Part shown: one piece after another, positions 1 to 8,774 of the stretch | How the letters are laid out: each line of letters begins with the position of its first letter | How positions within the stretch are numbered: position 1 is the stretch's first letter | Assembly: GCA_024684955.1 (NCBI GenBank) | Contig: JAIKWH010000062.1 | Location: 25,239-89,238, forward strand | From: Pseudobutyrivibrio sp. | Lineage (GTDB): Bacteria > Bacillota > Clostridia > Lachnospirales > Lachnospiraceae | Direction: 5' to 3' | DNA length: 64,000 nucleotides | The notes under the pieces: model-generated | Database searches by the model: none | Seen by the model: only the letters and a program-made list of their open reading frames with translations | Told to the model about the DNA's origin: nothing | Made by a program: the position numbers and the translations under genes

Positions 1-1
1 G

Positions 2-1198
2 ATGGTTGGCGGACAGCGTGGTGGTATCATGGGTGTTATCGCTACAGTTGGTGTTATCTGTGGTGAGCCAAACTACACAATGCTTATGGGCGCAATGCTC
101 ATGGGACCTTTAGCAGGTTGGGTTATCAAGCAGTTTGACAAGGCTGTTGATGGAAAGATCAAGGCTGGTTTCGAGATGCTTGTTAACAACTTCTCAGTAG
201 GTATTCTTGGTATGCTTATGGCAATCCTTGGATTCTATGTAATCGGACCTGTTATGGGTGCACTTCTTGCAGTATTAAACGGTGGTGTTGATATTCTTGT
301 TAATAACAACGTACTTCCACTTGTTTCAGTTTTCGTTGAGCCTGCAAAGGTTCTCTTCCTTAACAACGCTATCAACCATGGTATCTTTACACCACTTGGT
401 GCTCAGCAGGTTGAGGAAATGGGAAGATCAATCTTCTACATGATCGAGACTAACCCTGGTTCAGGTACAGGTGTAATCCTTGCTTACTGGTTATTCTCAA
501 AGGATAAGACAACACGTGATTCAGCACCAGGTGCACTTATCGTTCACCTCCTTGGTGGTATTCACGAAATCTATTTCCCATATGTACTTATGAATCCACT
601 GCTTCTTCTTGCAACAATCGGTGGTTCAGTAGTAGCTATGTTCTACAACACAATCTTTGATCTTGGTCTTGCAGGTCCTGCATCTCCTGGTTCAATCTTT
701 GCATACGTAGGTATGGCAGCAAAGGGACAGACAGTAGCTGTATTCTTCAGTGCTGTTATCGCAGCAGCAGTTTCATTCGTAATCGCTGCTCCAATCGTTA
801 AACTTGCAAATCCTAAGTCTGATCTTGAGGATGCAACAGCTCAGATGAAGTCTATGAAGGCTGAGTCAAAGGGCCAGACAGTTGCTTCTACAGCAAATGT
901 TGATTTAAAGGCAGTTAAGGCTATCGTATTTGCATGTGATGCAGGTATGGGTTCAAGCGCAATGGGCGCAACAGTTATGCAGAAGAAACTTGACGATGCA
1001 GGTCTTGGAGATATCAAGGTTTCTCACTCATCAGTTTCTGAAATCCCAGCAGGTACAAACTTCGTTATCTGCCACAAGGATTTAGTTGGTCGTGCAACAA
1101 CAAGTGCTCCAGGAGCTAGGATTGTTACAATCTCTAACTTCATGAATGCACCTGAGTATGATCAGGTTGTAGCTGAAATTAAGGCTGCTCGCAATTAA
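2..1198 (+). CDS. mtlA: PTS mannitol transporter EIICB, 5' truncated by window edge
   Basis: IIC core nearly identical to the next ORF; C-terminal IIB domain with active-site motif IVFACDAGMGSSAMGA; no IIA domain. Confidence 0.9.
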   Translation: MVGGQRGGIMGVIATVGVICGEPNYTMLMGAMLMGPLAGWVIKQFDKAVDGKIKAGFEMLVNNFSVGILGMLMAILGFYVIGPVMGALLAVLNGGVDILVNNNVLPLVSVFVEPAKVLFLNNAINHGIFTPLGAQQVEEMGRSIFYMIETNPGSGTGVILAYWLFSKDKTTRDSAPGALIVHLLGGIHEIYFPYVLMNPLLLLATIGGSVVAMFYNTIFDLGLAGPASPGSIFAYVGMAAKGQTVAVFFSAVIAAAVSFVIAAPIVKLANPKSDLEDATAQMKSMKAESKGQTVASTANVDLKAVKAIVFACDAGMGSSAMGATVMQKKLDDAGLGDIKVSHSSVSEIPAGTNFVICHKDLVGRATTSAPGARIVTISNFMNAPEYDQVVAEIKAARN

Positions 1199-1228
1199 TT
1201 AATTCTCATAGACAAAGGAAAAAAGAGA

Positions 1229-2797
1229 ATGAAAGATAAAATTCAATCATTTGGCCGTTTCCTTAGCGGAATGGTAATGCCAAATATCGGGGCCCTGATT
1301 GCATGGGGACTTATTACAGCATTGTTCATCGCAACAGGCTGGTTACCAAACGAAGAATTAAGCACAATGGTAGGACCATTCCTGTCTTATGTTATTCCGG
1401 TTCTTATCGCCTTCCAAGGCGGTAAGATGGTAGCCGGACAGCGTGGTGCGGTTATGGGTGTTATCGCTACAGTTGGTGTTATCTGTGGTGAGCCAAACTA
1501 CACAATGCTCATGGGCGCTATGCTCATGGGACCTTTAGCAGGTTGGGTTATCAAGCAGTTTGACAAGGCTGTTGATGGAAAGATCAAGGCCGGTTTCGAG
1601 ATGCTTGTTAACAACTTCTCAGTAGGTATTCTTGGTATGCTTATGGCAATCCTTGGATTCTATGTAATCGGACCTGTTATGGGCGCAATTCTTGCAGTAT
1701 TAAATGGTGGAGTTGATGTTCTTGTTAACAACAACTTACTTCCACTTGTTTCTATATTCGTTGAGCCTGCAAAGGTTCTATTCCTTAACAATGCTATCAA
1801 CCATGGTATTTTTACACCACTTGGTGCTCAGCAGGTTGAGGAAATGGGAAGGTCAATTTTCTACATGATCGAGACAAACCCAGGTTCAGGTACAGGTGTA
1901 ATCCTTGCTTACTGGTTATTCTCAAAGGATAAATTGACAAGGGATTCTGCCCCAGGTGCACTTATCGTTCACCTTCTCGGAGGAATTCACGAGATTTACT
2001 TCCCATATGTCCTTATGAATCCACTGCTTCTTCTTGCAACAATCGGTGGTTCAGTAGTGGCTATGTTCTACAACACAATCTTTGATCTTGGTCTTGCAGG
2101 TCCTGCATCTCCTGGTTCAATCTTTGCATACGTAGGTATGGCAGCAAAGGGACAGACTATAGCAGTACTTTTCAGTGCGGTTATAGCAGCAGCTGTGTCA
2201 TTTGTAATTGCAGTTCCTATAGTTAGACTTGCAAATCCAAAGACAGAGAGTCTTGAGGATGCAACAGCTCAGATGAAGTCTATGAAGGCTGAATCTAAAG
2301 GAGAGACAGTAGTGGCACCTGCAAAGGAAGACACTGTTGCTTGTCCTGAATCAAATGATTCACAGGATTATCGCGATGGGGTTTTGCTTAAGAAGAATAT
2401 TATTCTTAATACAACTGCTAAAACAAAAGAAGAGGCAGTTAAGTTGATTGGCGAAATGTTCTGTAAATGTGGTTATACCACTCCTAAATATACAGAGGCT
2501 ATGTTAGAAAAAGAAAAAGTTTTCAATACATACCTCGGAAATGGTGTTTCTATTCCTCACGGAGTAGAAGAGATGAGAAGTGAAATTCTCAACTCAGGTG
2601 TAGTAGTGCTCACAAGCCGTGATGGCATTGATTGGGGCAATGGCAATAAGGCTAACCTTATTGTTGGTGTTGCTTCAGTTGGTGATGAGCATATGAAGAC
2701 TTTACAGAATATTGCATTACACTGTGGAAGCCCAGCAGATGTTGAAAAGATCATTAACCTGGACGTAGATGGTGTATATGACATTTTCAAAGGTTAA
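1229..2797 (+). CDS. PTS mannitol transporter, IIC fused directly to IIA (no IIB)
   Basis: Full IIC domain, then after linker SLEDATAQMKSMKAESKG a mannitol/fructose-type IIA domain (LLKKNIILNTTAKTKEEAVKLIGEM...GNGVSIPHG); no CDAGMGSS motif. Confidence 0.9.
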   Translation: MKDKIQSFGRFLSGMVMPNIGALIAWGLITALFIATGWLPNEELSTMVGPFLSYVIPVLIAFQGGKMVAGQRGAVMGVIATVGVICGEPNYTMLMGAMLMGPLAGWVIKQFDKAVDGKIKAGFEMLVNNFSVGILGMLMAILGFYVIGPVMGAILAVLNGGVDVLVNNNLLPLVSIFVEPAKVLFLNNAINHGIFTPLGAQQVEEMGRSIFYMIETNPGSGTGVILAYWLFSKDKLTRDSAPGALIVHLLGGIHEIYFPYVLMNPLLLLATIGGSVVAMFYNTIFDLGLAGPASPGSIFAYVGMAAKGQTIAVLFSAVIAAAVSFVIAVPIVRLANPKTESLEDATAQMKSMKAESKGETVVAPAKEDTVACPESNDSQDYRDGVLLKKNIILNTTAKTKEEAVKLIGEMFCKCGYTTPKYTEAMLEKEKVFNTYLGNGVSIPHGVEEMRSEILNSGVVVLTSRDGIDWGNGNKANLIVGVASVGDEHMKTLQNIALHCGSPADVEKIINLDVDGVYDIFKG

Positions 2798-2830
2798 GAA
2801 AAAATATTCATTTTACAGGAGGTATGCGCT

Positions 2831-4096
2831 GTGAAAACAAAAGCAGTAAGAATGTATGGTGAAATGGATCTCAGACTTGAGGAGTTTGAACTCCCTGAGA
2901 TTAAGGATGATGAGATATTAGCAAAGATTTACTCTGATAGTATCTGCATGTCTACCTACAAATTAGTAAAACAAGGAAAGAAGCATAAACGTGCACCACA
3001 GAATATTGATACTAATCCTATTATTACAGGTCACGAATTTGCCGGCGTTATTGTCAAGGTTGGTAAGAAGTGGCAGGATCAGTTCAAGCCAGGTATGCGT
3101 TTTGCTCAGCAGCCAGCGTTAAATTATAAGGGTAGTATGGCATCCCCTGGATATTCATACGAGTACTACGGCGGCGACACAGAGTATTGCATATTCCCTC
3201 ATGAGACAATGGAGTGCAACGCACTTATGCCATTTGATGGCGACAGCTTTTATAAGGCATCACTTGGTGAGCCTCTCAGCTGTTCAATCGGTGCTTTCCA
3301 TGCTCAGTATCATACCAGCAGACATAATTATGAGCATATAATGGGACCAAAGGAAAACGGCAACATGATTATCATGGGTGGTTGTGGACCAATGGGACTT
3401 GGCGCTGTGGCTTATGCTATTGGTGGCCCTTACAACATTAAACGTGTAGTTGTTACAGATGTAGATGATGCTAAGATCGAAAGAGCTAAGCAGGTTATGC
3501 CAATTGAGTTCGCTAAGGAGCATGGCGTTGAGCTTATCTATGCTAATACAGCAAAGATGACAGATGCTACTAAAGAACTTATTGAGATCGCTGATGGAAA
3601 GGGATATGACGACGTATTAGTTTATGTTCCAATCCCAGCAGTTTGTGAACTTGCTGATTCTGTTATGGCATTTGATGGATGTATGAGTTTCTTCTCAGGA
3701 CCATCAGATAATACATTCTCAGCAAAAATCAATCTTTACAACTGCCACTACAATGCTACTCATATTATGGGTACTACTGGTGGAACAAACGAAGATTTGA
3801 TTGAAGCTAACGAACTTGTAGCAAAGGGAGTTATTGATCCTTCTGTTATGGTTACACATGTTGGCGGTATCGATTCTATCGCAGAAACAACACTTCATCT
3901 TCCAGAAATTCCTGGTGGAAAGAAGTTATGCTATACACAGTTCGAAATGCCATTAACTGCTATTGAAGATTTTGGCAAATTAGGCGAAAAAGATCCATTC
4001 TTTAAGAAATTGGATGAGTGCTGTAAAGCACACAGAGGTCTCTGGAATCCAGAGGCAGAAAAGATGATATTTGAACATTTTAATGTTGAAATATAG
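2831..4096 (+). CDS. Zinc-type MDR alcohol/polyol(-phosphate) dehydrogenase, SorE-like
   Basis: GHEFAGVIVKVG motif, Rossmann GGCGPMGLGAVAYA; GTG start with SD aggagg; directly downstream of the mannitol PTS. Confidence 0.75.
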   Translation: MKTKAVRMYGEMDLRLEEFELPEIKDDEILAKIYSDSICMSTYKLVKQGKKHKRAPQNIDTNPIITGHEFAGVIVKVGKKWQDQFKPGMRFAQQPALNYKGSMASPGYSYEYYGGDTEYCIFPHETMECNALMPFDGDSFYKASLGEPLSCSIGAFHAQYHTSRHNYEHIMGPKENGNMIIMGGCGPMGLGAVAYAIGGPYNIKRVVVTDVDDAKIERAKQVMPIEFAKEHGVELIYANTAKMTDATKELIEIADGKGYDDVLVYVPIPAVCELADSVMAFDGCMSFFSGPSDNTFSAKINLYNCHYNATHIMGTTGGTNEDLIEANELVAKGVIDPSVMVTHVGGIDSIAETTLHLPEIPGGKKLCYTQFEMPLTAIEDFGKLGEKDPFFKKLDECCKAHRGLWNPEAEKMIFEHFNVEI

Positions 4097-4105
4097 TTGT
4101 TTCCT

Positions 4106-4900
4106 TTACCTTTTTGGGCTTCGCCCAAATACCTCTAAGTTCATGTTAAGACGGCCCTTCTTTGTTGGGCCGCCGTCATGAACAAATTTAAATTTTCCAA
4201 AGCCACGAAGGGATACTGTATCACCCTCTGATAGCAGTTTATCGTTATTTTCAATTATATGACCATTTACAGAGACTTTTTTCTCTGTGAAATAACTGAT
4301 TGTATCCTTTCGTGAAATATTATAGACTTTGGCGATCACGGCATCTGCTCTTGGAGAAGATACCTGAATAGTGATCGATGAAATGGACTCCTTGATATAG
4401 GATTCTGGCAGCTCACTAATTGAGCATTTAACATTGTTTCTTCCTACGGAAACAAAGTTCTCTAACAAATATTCGGCGGTAGATTCGTCCACATAGATGT
4501 AAGCATCCATGTGATCCACGAAGATATCGCCGAATTTTTTTCTATCTATTCCAAGGCTCATAAGAGAGCCCAGGTAGTCTCTGTGAGTATATTCTTTGGC
4601 AAATTTTTTTGCCAATGGTTCCACCTTGATACATTTAATTGGAAAATCTACATTGTATCCCATGTAATCTTCATTTCCAAAGCGAACCATCTTTCTTTCG
4701 CAGGATTCATTGCCACCAAAAAGATCATAAGGCACTGGTGCAAAGTTTTTATCTCGACATGCCTGATAAAAGATTTCCTGTCCTGCCATACCGAGAAAGT
4801 CACTAAAACAATATATATTATTTGAGTATGCCCTCTGGGACAACTCAATTAATCTCTTATATAAAAGTTTCTCTTCTGAATTCATTTTAGTACCTCTCAA
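4106..4900 (-). CDS. ylmH: YlmH family RNA-binding protein (S4 domain)
   Basis: C-terminal S4 motif SSPRADAVIAKVYNISRKDTISYFTEKKVSVNG; size and N-terminal domain typical of YlmH. Confidence 0.85.
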   Translation of the reverse strand: MRGTKMNSEEKLLYKRLIELSQRAYSNNIYCFSDFLGMAGQEIFYQACRDKNFAPVPYDLFGGNESCERKMVRFGNEDYMGYNVDFPIKCIKVEPLAKKFAKEYTHRDYLGSLMSLGIDRKKFGDIFVDHMDAYIYVDESTAEYLLENFVSVGRNNVKCSISELPESYIKESISSITIQVSSPRADAVIAKVYNISRKDTISYFTEKKVSVNGHIIENNDKLLSEGDTVSLRGFGKFKFVHDGGPTKKGRLNMNLEVFGRSPKR

Positions 4901-4978
4901 TGCCTTTAATTGGTTTTAATTATATATAAAATCATTTAAAATAAAAGGGATGTATATTTAGAAAGTTGGTAATGCAGT

Positions 4979-5617
4979 ATGAATAAAATTAATACAGATG
5001 GAATTATATTTGACTTGGATGGCACAGTTTGGGATAACACTCCTATATTTGCAAAAGCATGGACAGATGCCTGCCAAAAAAGAGGTTATGATGTTGTATT
5101 TACAGCAGATCGATTAAAGGAATTGTTTGGCCAGACTATGACAGATATTGCAGATCAATCCATTCCAGATGAGAGTCCTGAAAGGAGATATGCAACACTT
5201 AAAGCCTGTGAGGAGGAGGAAATGTTGGCCCTTTATGCAAGCCCAGTAGATACCTTTTATCCAGGCCTCATTGACCTTATAAAGGGACTGAGTAAAAGAG
5301 TAAACTTATATGTGGTAAGTAATTGCCAGCAGGGCTATATAGAGTCATTCCTTGAGAGAGGAAATCTGGAGGAGTATTTTACAGACTTCATTTGTTACGG
5401 AGACAACGGCCTTGGTAAGGCAGACAACATAAAACTTATTGTAGAAAAAAATAATATTAAGCACCCTATTTATGTGGGGGATATTCAAAAGGACAAGGAC
5501 GCCTGTGACCAGGCTGGTGTTGATTTCGTTTGGGCTTCATATGGATATGATGAAAAGGTTGATTCATATGTGGCAAAGATAGACAGCATTGGAGAATTAA
5601 ATGAGTTGATTTCTTAG
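4979..5617 (+). CDS. HAD family hydrolase (phosphoglycolate phosphatase-like)
   Basis: DGIIFDLDGTVWDN motif I; VGDIQKDKDACDQAG motif IV. Confidence 0.85.
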   Translation: MNKINTDGIIFDLDGTVWDNTPIFAKAWTDACQKRGYDVVFTADRLKELFGQTMTDIADQSIPDESPERRYATLKACEEEEMLALYASPVDTFYPGLIDLIKGLSKRVNLYVVSNCQQGYIESFLERGNLEEYFTDFICYGDNGLGKADNIKLIVEKNNIKHPIYVGDIQKDKDACDQAGVDFVWASYGYDEKVDSYVAKIDSIGELNELIS

Positions 5618-5628
5618 GAGGCTATTTC

Positions 5629-6048
5629 ATGAAATATAATGTAGAGGCAATATTTGAAGATTATTCATATTTAGGTGGGGTAAAAAAGAAGGCAGACTAT
5701 GACCATAATTTTAATCTTTTTATGGAAAAGCGTTTTCCCCTTTTAGAGGAATTCCTTAATAGTGAGGATATACAAACTGAGAGCCAGGCTTTTTGCCAGC
5801 AAATGTTTGATGCTTTCAGCAAGAGGGGCAAGATTTCTGCAGGCAATCAGATGGACCTTAATTATTTTGCTATTTATTATATTTTCCCATCTATTTTAAA
5901 GGAGAGAGAAAACGGAAAAGAAATCTGTGATATCTTGAGAGACACATGGAATTCATTTTTTAAGGCCCAAATCAATTACACAGATTTTGACAGTTTGAGA
6001 GAGGGATTTCAGGCAAAATTCTTTGGGATTCCAATCGGAAAGAATTAA
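5629..6048 (+). CDS. Hypothetical protein
   Basis: ORF with SD (aggaggc), packed between HAD and AlaX genes; no family recognised. Confidence 0.7.
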   Translation: MKYNVEAIFEDYSYLGGVKKKADYDHNFNLFMEKRFPLLEEFLNSEDIQTESQAFCQQMFDAFSKRGKISAGNQMDLNYFAIYYIFPSILKERENGKEICDILRDTWNSFFKAQINYTDFDSLREGFQAKFFGIPIGKN

Positions 6049-6050
6049 TA

Positions 6051-7214
6051 ATGAAAAGTATTTGCTTATATGATCAGGACCCCTTTTTAAAAGAGTTTAC
6101 AGCCAAGCTTGTGAGCATTACAGAAAATGAAAAGGGCCTTTGTTTAGAACTAAATCAAACAGTGTTTTTCCCTGAACAGGGAGGACAAAGTTCAGATATT
6201 GGTATCCTTGGGGGATTTCATGTATATGATGTGCAAATTAACCAGGGGACCATTCTCCATTATTGCACTAATGAGGGTAATATTCCTTTGCCAAAACCTG
6301 GAGATGAAATAAGGGGAGCGATTGATTGGGAACACAGGTTTAACAACATGCAACAGCACTCTGGAGAGCATGTATTTACAGGCTTGTGCCATAATGAATA
6401 CGGGGCAGAAAATGTTGGATTTCACCTTAGCGACAATACAGTCACCTTGGATTTAAACATTAATCTTGGTCCTGAGCAGATTGCGCACATAGAGAGGGAG
6501 GCAAACCTTGTAATAGCAAGAGATTTGCCAATAAAGGCCTACTATCCTAGCAAGGAGGAGGCTCAAGAAATTGTCTATAGGTCTAAAAAGGAAATTGATT
6601 CTGACCTTAGATTGGTAGAGATAGAAGGGATTGATACATGCGCTTGTTGCGCCCCTCATGTAAAGACCACCGGGCAGATAGGGATGATAAAGGTGGTGTC
6701 CTTTAATAAATACAAGGGAGGCACCAGGGTATATATTGCCTGCGGACTGAGGGCCTTGGCTGATTACAATAGGAGGATGGATTTGCTTGCAAGGTCATAC
6801 CAGGCCTTGAGTTGCAGTGAGGATGACCTACCAGACAAAGTGGCAGATATGATAGCTGCCAACAAAAATCTCCAGTTTCAACTGTCTAGCCTAAAGGGGC
6901 AAATCCTTATGGAGCAAGTATCAAAAACTGACCCAAATGAGAATAAACTCCTGATTTTCACAACTGGGGCAGATGTCAAAAATATGCGTGAAGGAATAAA
7001 TTCATTTTTAAAGACTCATGACGGAGAAGCCTTCATATTTTCTGGAGATGACGTAAATGGGTATAATTTTGTAATTGGATCAAACATCTCAGATTGCATG
7101 GAAATATCAAGGAATATTAAAGATAGATTTAGGGGAAAATGGGGAGGAAGTTCTAAAATGATACAGGGCAATCTCCTCGCCTGCGAAAAAGATATAAGAA
7201 AAATGTTTGAATGA
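6051..7214 (+). CDS. Alanyl-tRNA editing protein (AlaX/DHHA1 type)
   Basis: QQHSGEHVFTGL (HxxxH) and CACCAPHVKTTGQIG (CxxxH) motifs plus a C-terminal DHHA1-like region. Confidence 0.85.
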   Translation: MKSICLYDQDPFLKEFTAKLVSITENEKGLCLELNQTVFFPEQGGQSSDIGILGGFHVYDVQINQGTILHYCTNEGNIPLPKPGDEIRGAIDWEHRFNNMQQHSGEHVFTGLCHNEYGAENVGFHLSDNTVTLDLNINLGPEQIAHIEREANLVIARDLPIKAYYPSKEEAQEIVYRSKKEIDSDLRLVEIEGIDTCACCAPHVKTTGQIGMIKVVSFNKYKGGTRVYIACGLRALADYNRRMDLLARSYQALSCSEDDLPDKVADMIAANKNLQFQLSSLKGQILMEQVSKTDPNENKLLIFTTGADVKNMREGINSFLKTHDGEAFIFSGDDVNGYNFVIGSNISDCMEISRNIKDRFRGKWGGSSKMIQGNLLACEKDIRKMFE

Positions 7215-7240
7215 GTAAAAATTTCGGGGAGGACAATTTT

Positions 7241-7957
7241 ATGACACGCCAAGAAAGAGAAGAACGACTAGAAAAAAGGCGAAGAATACGAGTAAGAAGA
7301 GCCAAAAGAATTGCAGCGGAACTGGCCATTTGTATTTCCATAGGAATAGTAGCAGGTATTCTCACCTATATTATTTTGGATGGTAGAGGCGATGCGGCCA
7401 AGGCCCTCACCCCAGCGGATGACGCCAAAATTGAGGAAGTGGTTGAATCAGAAATAGAAGAGGAAAAAGGTAATCCTGATGTGGTTGATGCCCTGGAAAA
7501 AGAAGGGAATGAACCAGAGGAAGAGGATGAGGATAAGACAAAAACTATAGACAAGTCATCCTATGTAGAAAGCATCAGGTCCTGGTCTGATGAGGAAATC
7601 ACGGCGGCCATTTCTGAGAGAAAGGGTTATTTAAGCCAGACCAAGTATTACAGTCAGGTATCCTCATATCTTGCATCAAAAGGCATATCAGAGGAAGATG
7701 GCCAGTGCATTTACCTGTTTGATACTGCAAGAACCTTATATACAGCAGAGGATTTCCAAGGGATTTCACCTGATGTTATTCGCATAATCAAAAATGAGAT
7801 ATATGCCAGACATGGTTACAGCTTTAGGGACCCAGATCTTTACAACTATTTTATGGGTCAGATTTGGTATAGCCCAAGTGTCTTGGCAGAAGATTTTTCA
7901 GAGGAGATATTTTCAGAGACAGAGGTTAAAAACCTTGACCTTATCAATGCTCTGTAG
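7241..7957 (+). CDS. YARHG domain membrane-anchored protein
   Basis: One TM near the N-terminus, acidic linker, [14 protein letters not shown] motif. ATG at 7241 chosen over 7211 because it has an SD (ggggagg) at good spacing. Confidence 0.8.
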   Translation: MTRQEREERLEKRRRIRVRRAKRIAAELAICISIGIVAGILTYIILDGRGDAAKALTPADDAKIEEVVESEIEEEKGNPDVVDALEKEGNEPEEEDEDKTKTIDKSSYVESIRSWSDEEITAAISERKGYLSQTKYYSQVSSYLASKGISEEDGQCIYLFDTARTLYTAEDFQGISPDVIRIIKNEIYARHGYSFRDPDLYNYFMGQIWYSPSVLAEDFSEEIFSETEVKNLDLINAL

Positions 7958-7965
7958 GAATAAAA

Positions 7966-8640
7966 ATGTCAGCAATTTCAAATGATTGGCTTGAACCCCT
8001 CAGTCCGGAGTTTAAAAAGCCTTACTACAAAGATTTATATGAGAGTGTAAAAAGAGAATACAGCCAGGGGCCTGTTTATCCACCGGCTGATGATATTTTT
8101 AACGCCTTTGATTTTACGCCCTTATCTCAGGTAAAGGTGGTAATTATAGGCCAGGACCCATATCACGAGCCAGGCCAGGCTCATGGTCTTTGCTTTTCTG
8201 TAAAGCCAGGGGTAAAGACACCCCCATCCCTTGTTAATATCTATAAGGAATTGCAGGATGATTTGGGACTGAAAATTCCCAACAATGGTTATTTAGAAAA
8301 GTGGGCAAGACAGGGTGTCCTTATGCTCAACAACGTGCTTACAGTGCGGGCCCACGAGGCCAACTCCCACAAAAATCTTGGCTGGGAGCAATTTACTGAT
8401 GCTGTTATTGATATATTAAACAAACAGGACAGACCTATAGTATTCCTTTTATGGGGCAGTCCTGCAGCAAAAAAATGTGTCAAATTAAATAATAGCAATC
8501 ATCTAATTCTAAAAGCAGCTCATCCAAGTCCACTGTCAGCCTACAGAGGGTTTTTTGGCTGCAAACATTTCTCAAAGACCAATGAATTTCTCGCTTCTAA
8601 AGGCCTTAGTCCAATTGATTGGCAAATAGAGGATTTATAA
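7966..8640 (+). CDS. ung: Uracil-DNA glycosylase (family 1)
   Basis: [28 protein letters not shown] and [14 protein letters not shown] motifs. Confidence 0.97.
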   Translation: MSAISNDWLEPLSPEFKKPYYKDLYESVKREYSQGPVYPPADDIFNAFDFTPLSQVKVVIIGQDPYHEPGQAHGLCFSVKPGVKTPPSLVNIYKELQDDLGLKIPNNGYLEKWARQGVLMLNNVLTVRAHEANSHKNLGWEQFTDAVIDILNKQDRPIVFLLWGSPAAKKCVKLNNSNHLILKAAHPSPLSAYRGFFGCKHFSKTNEFLASKGLSPIDWQIEDL

Positions 8641-8774
8641 GGATTATTCACAGAAAGTTCAAAGAGTCTCTATTGAGGATTTTTGTATTATGAACTAATA
8701 TTTTATTAAGAGAAATTCCGCAATTTTTAGGATTTGACAAGCAAAAAAGTAAAGGCAAATTTATTTGTTTTCGT

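Noticed and set aside
4113-4129. TTTGGGC ttc GCCCAAA hairpin as a terminator for the dehydrogenase/ylmH pair
   Set aside because: No T-run on the plus-strand 3' side, and it lies inside the last codons of ylmH; could be a weak structure only.
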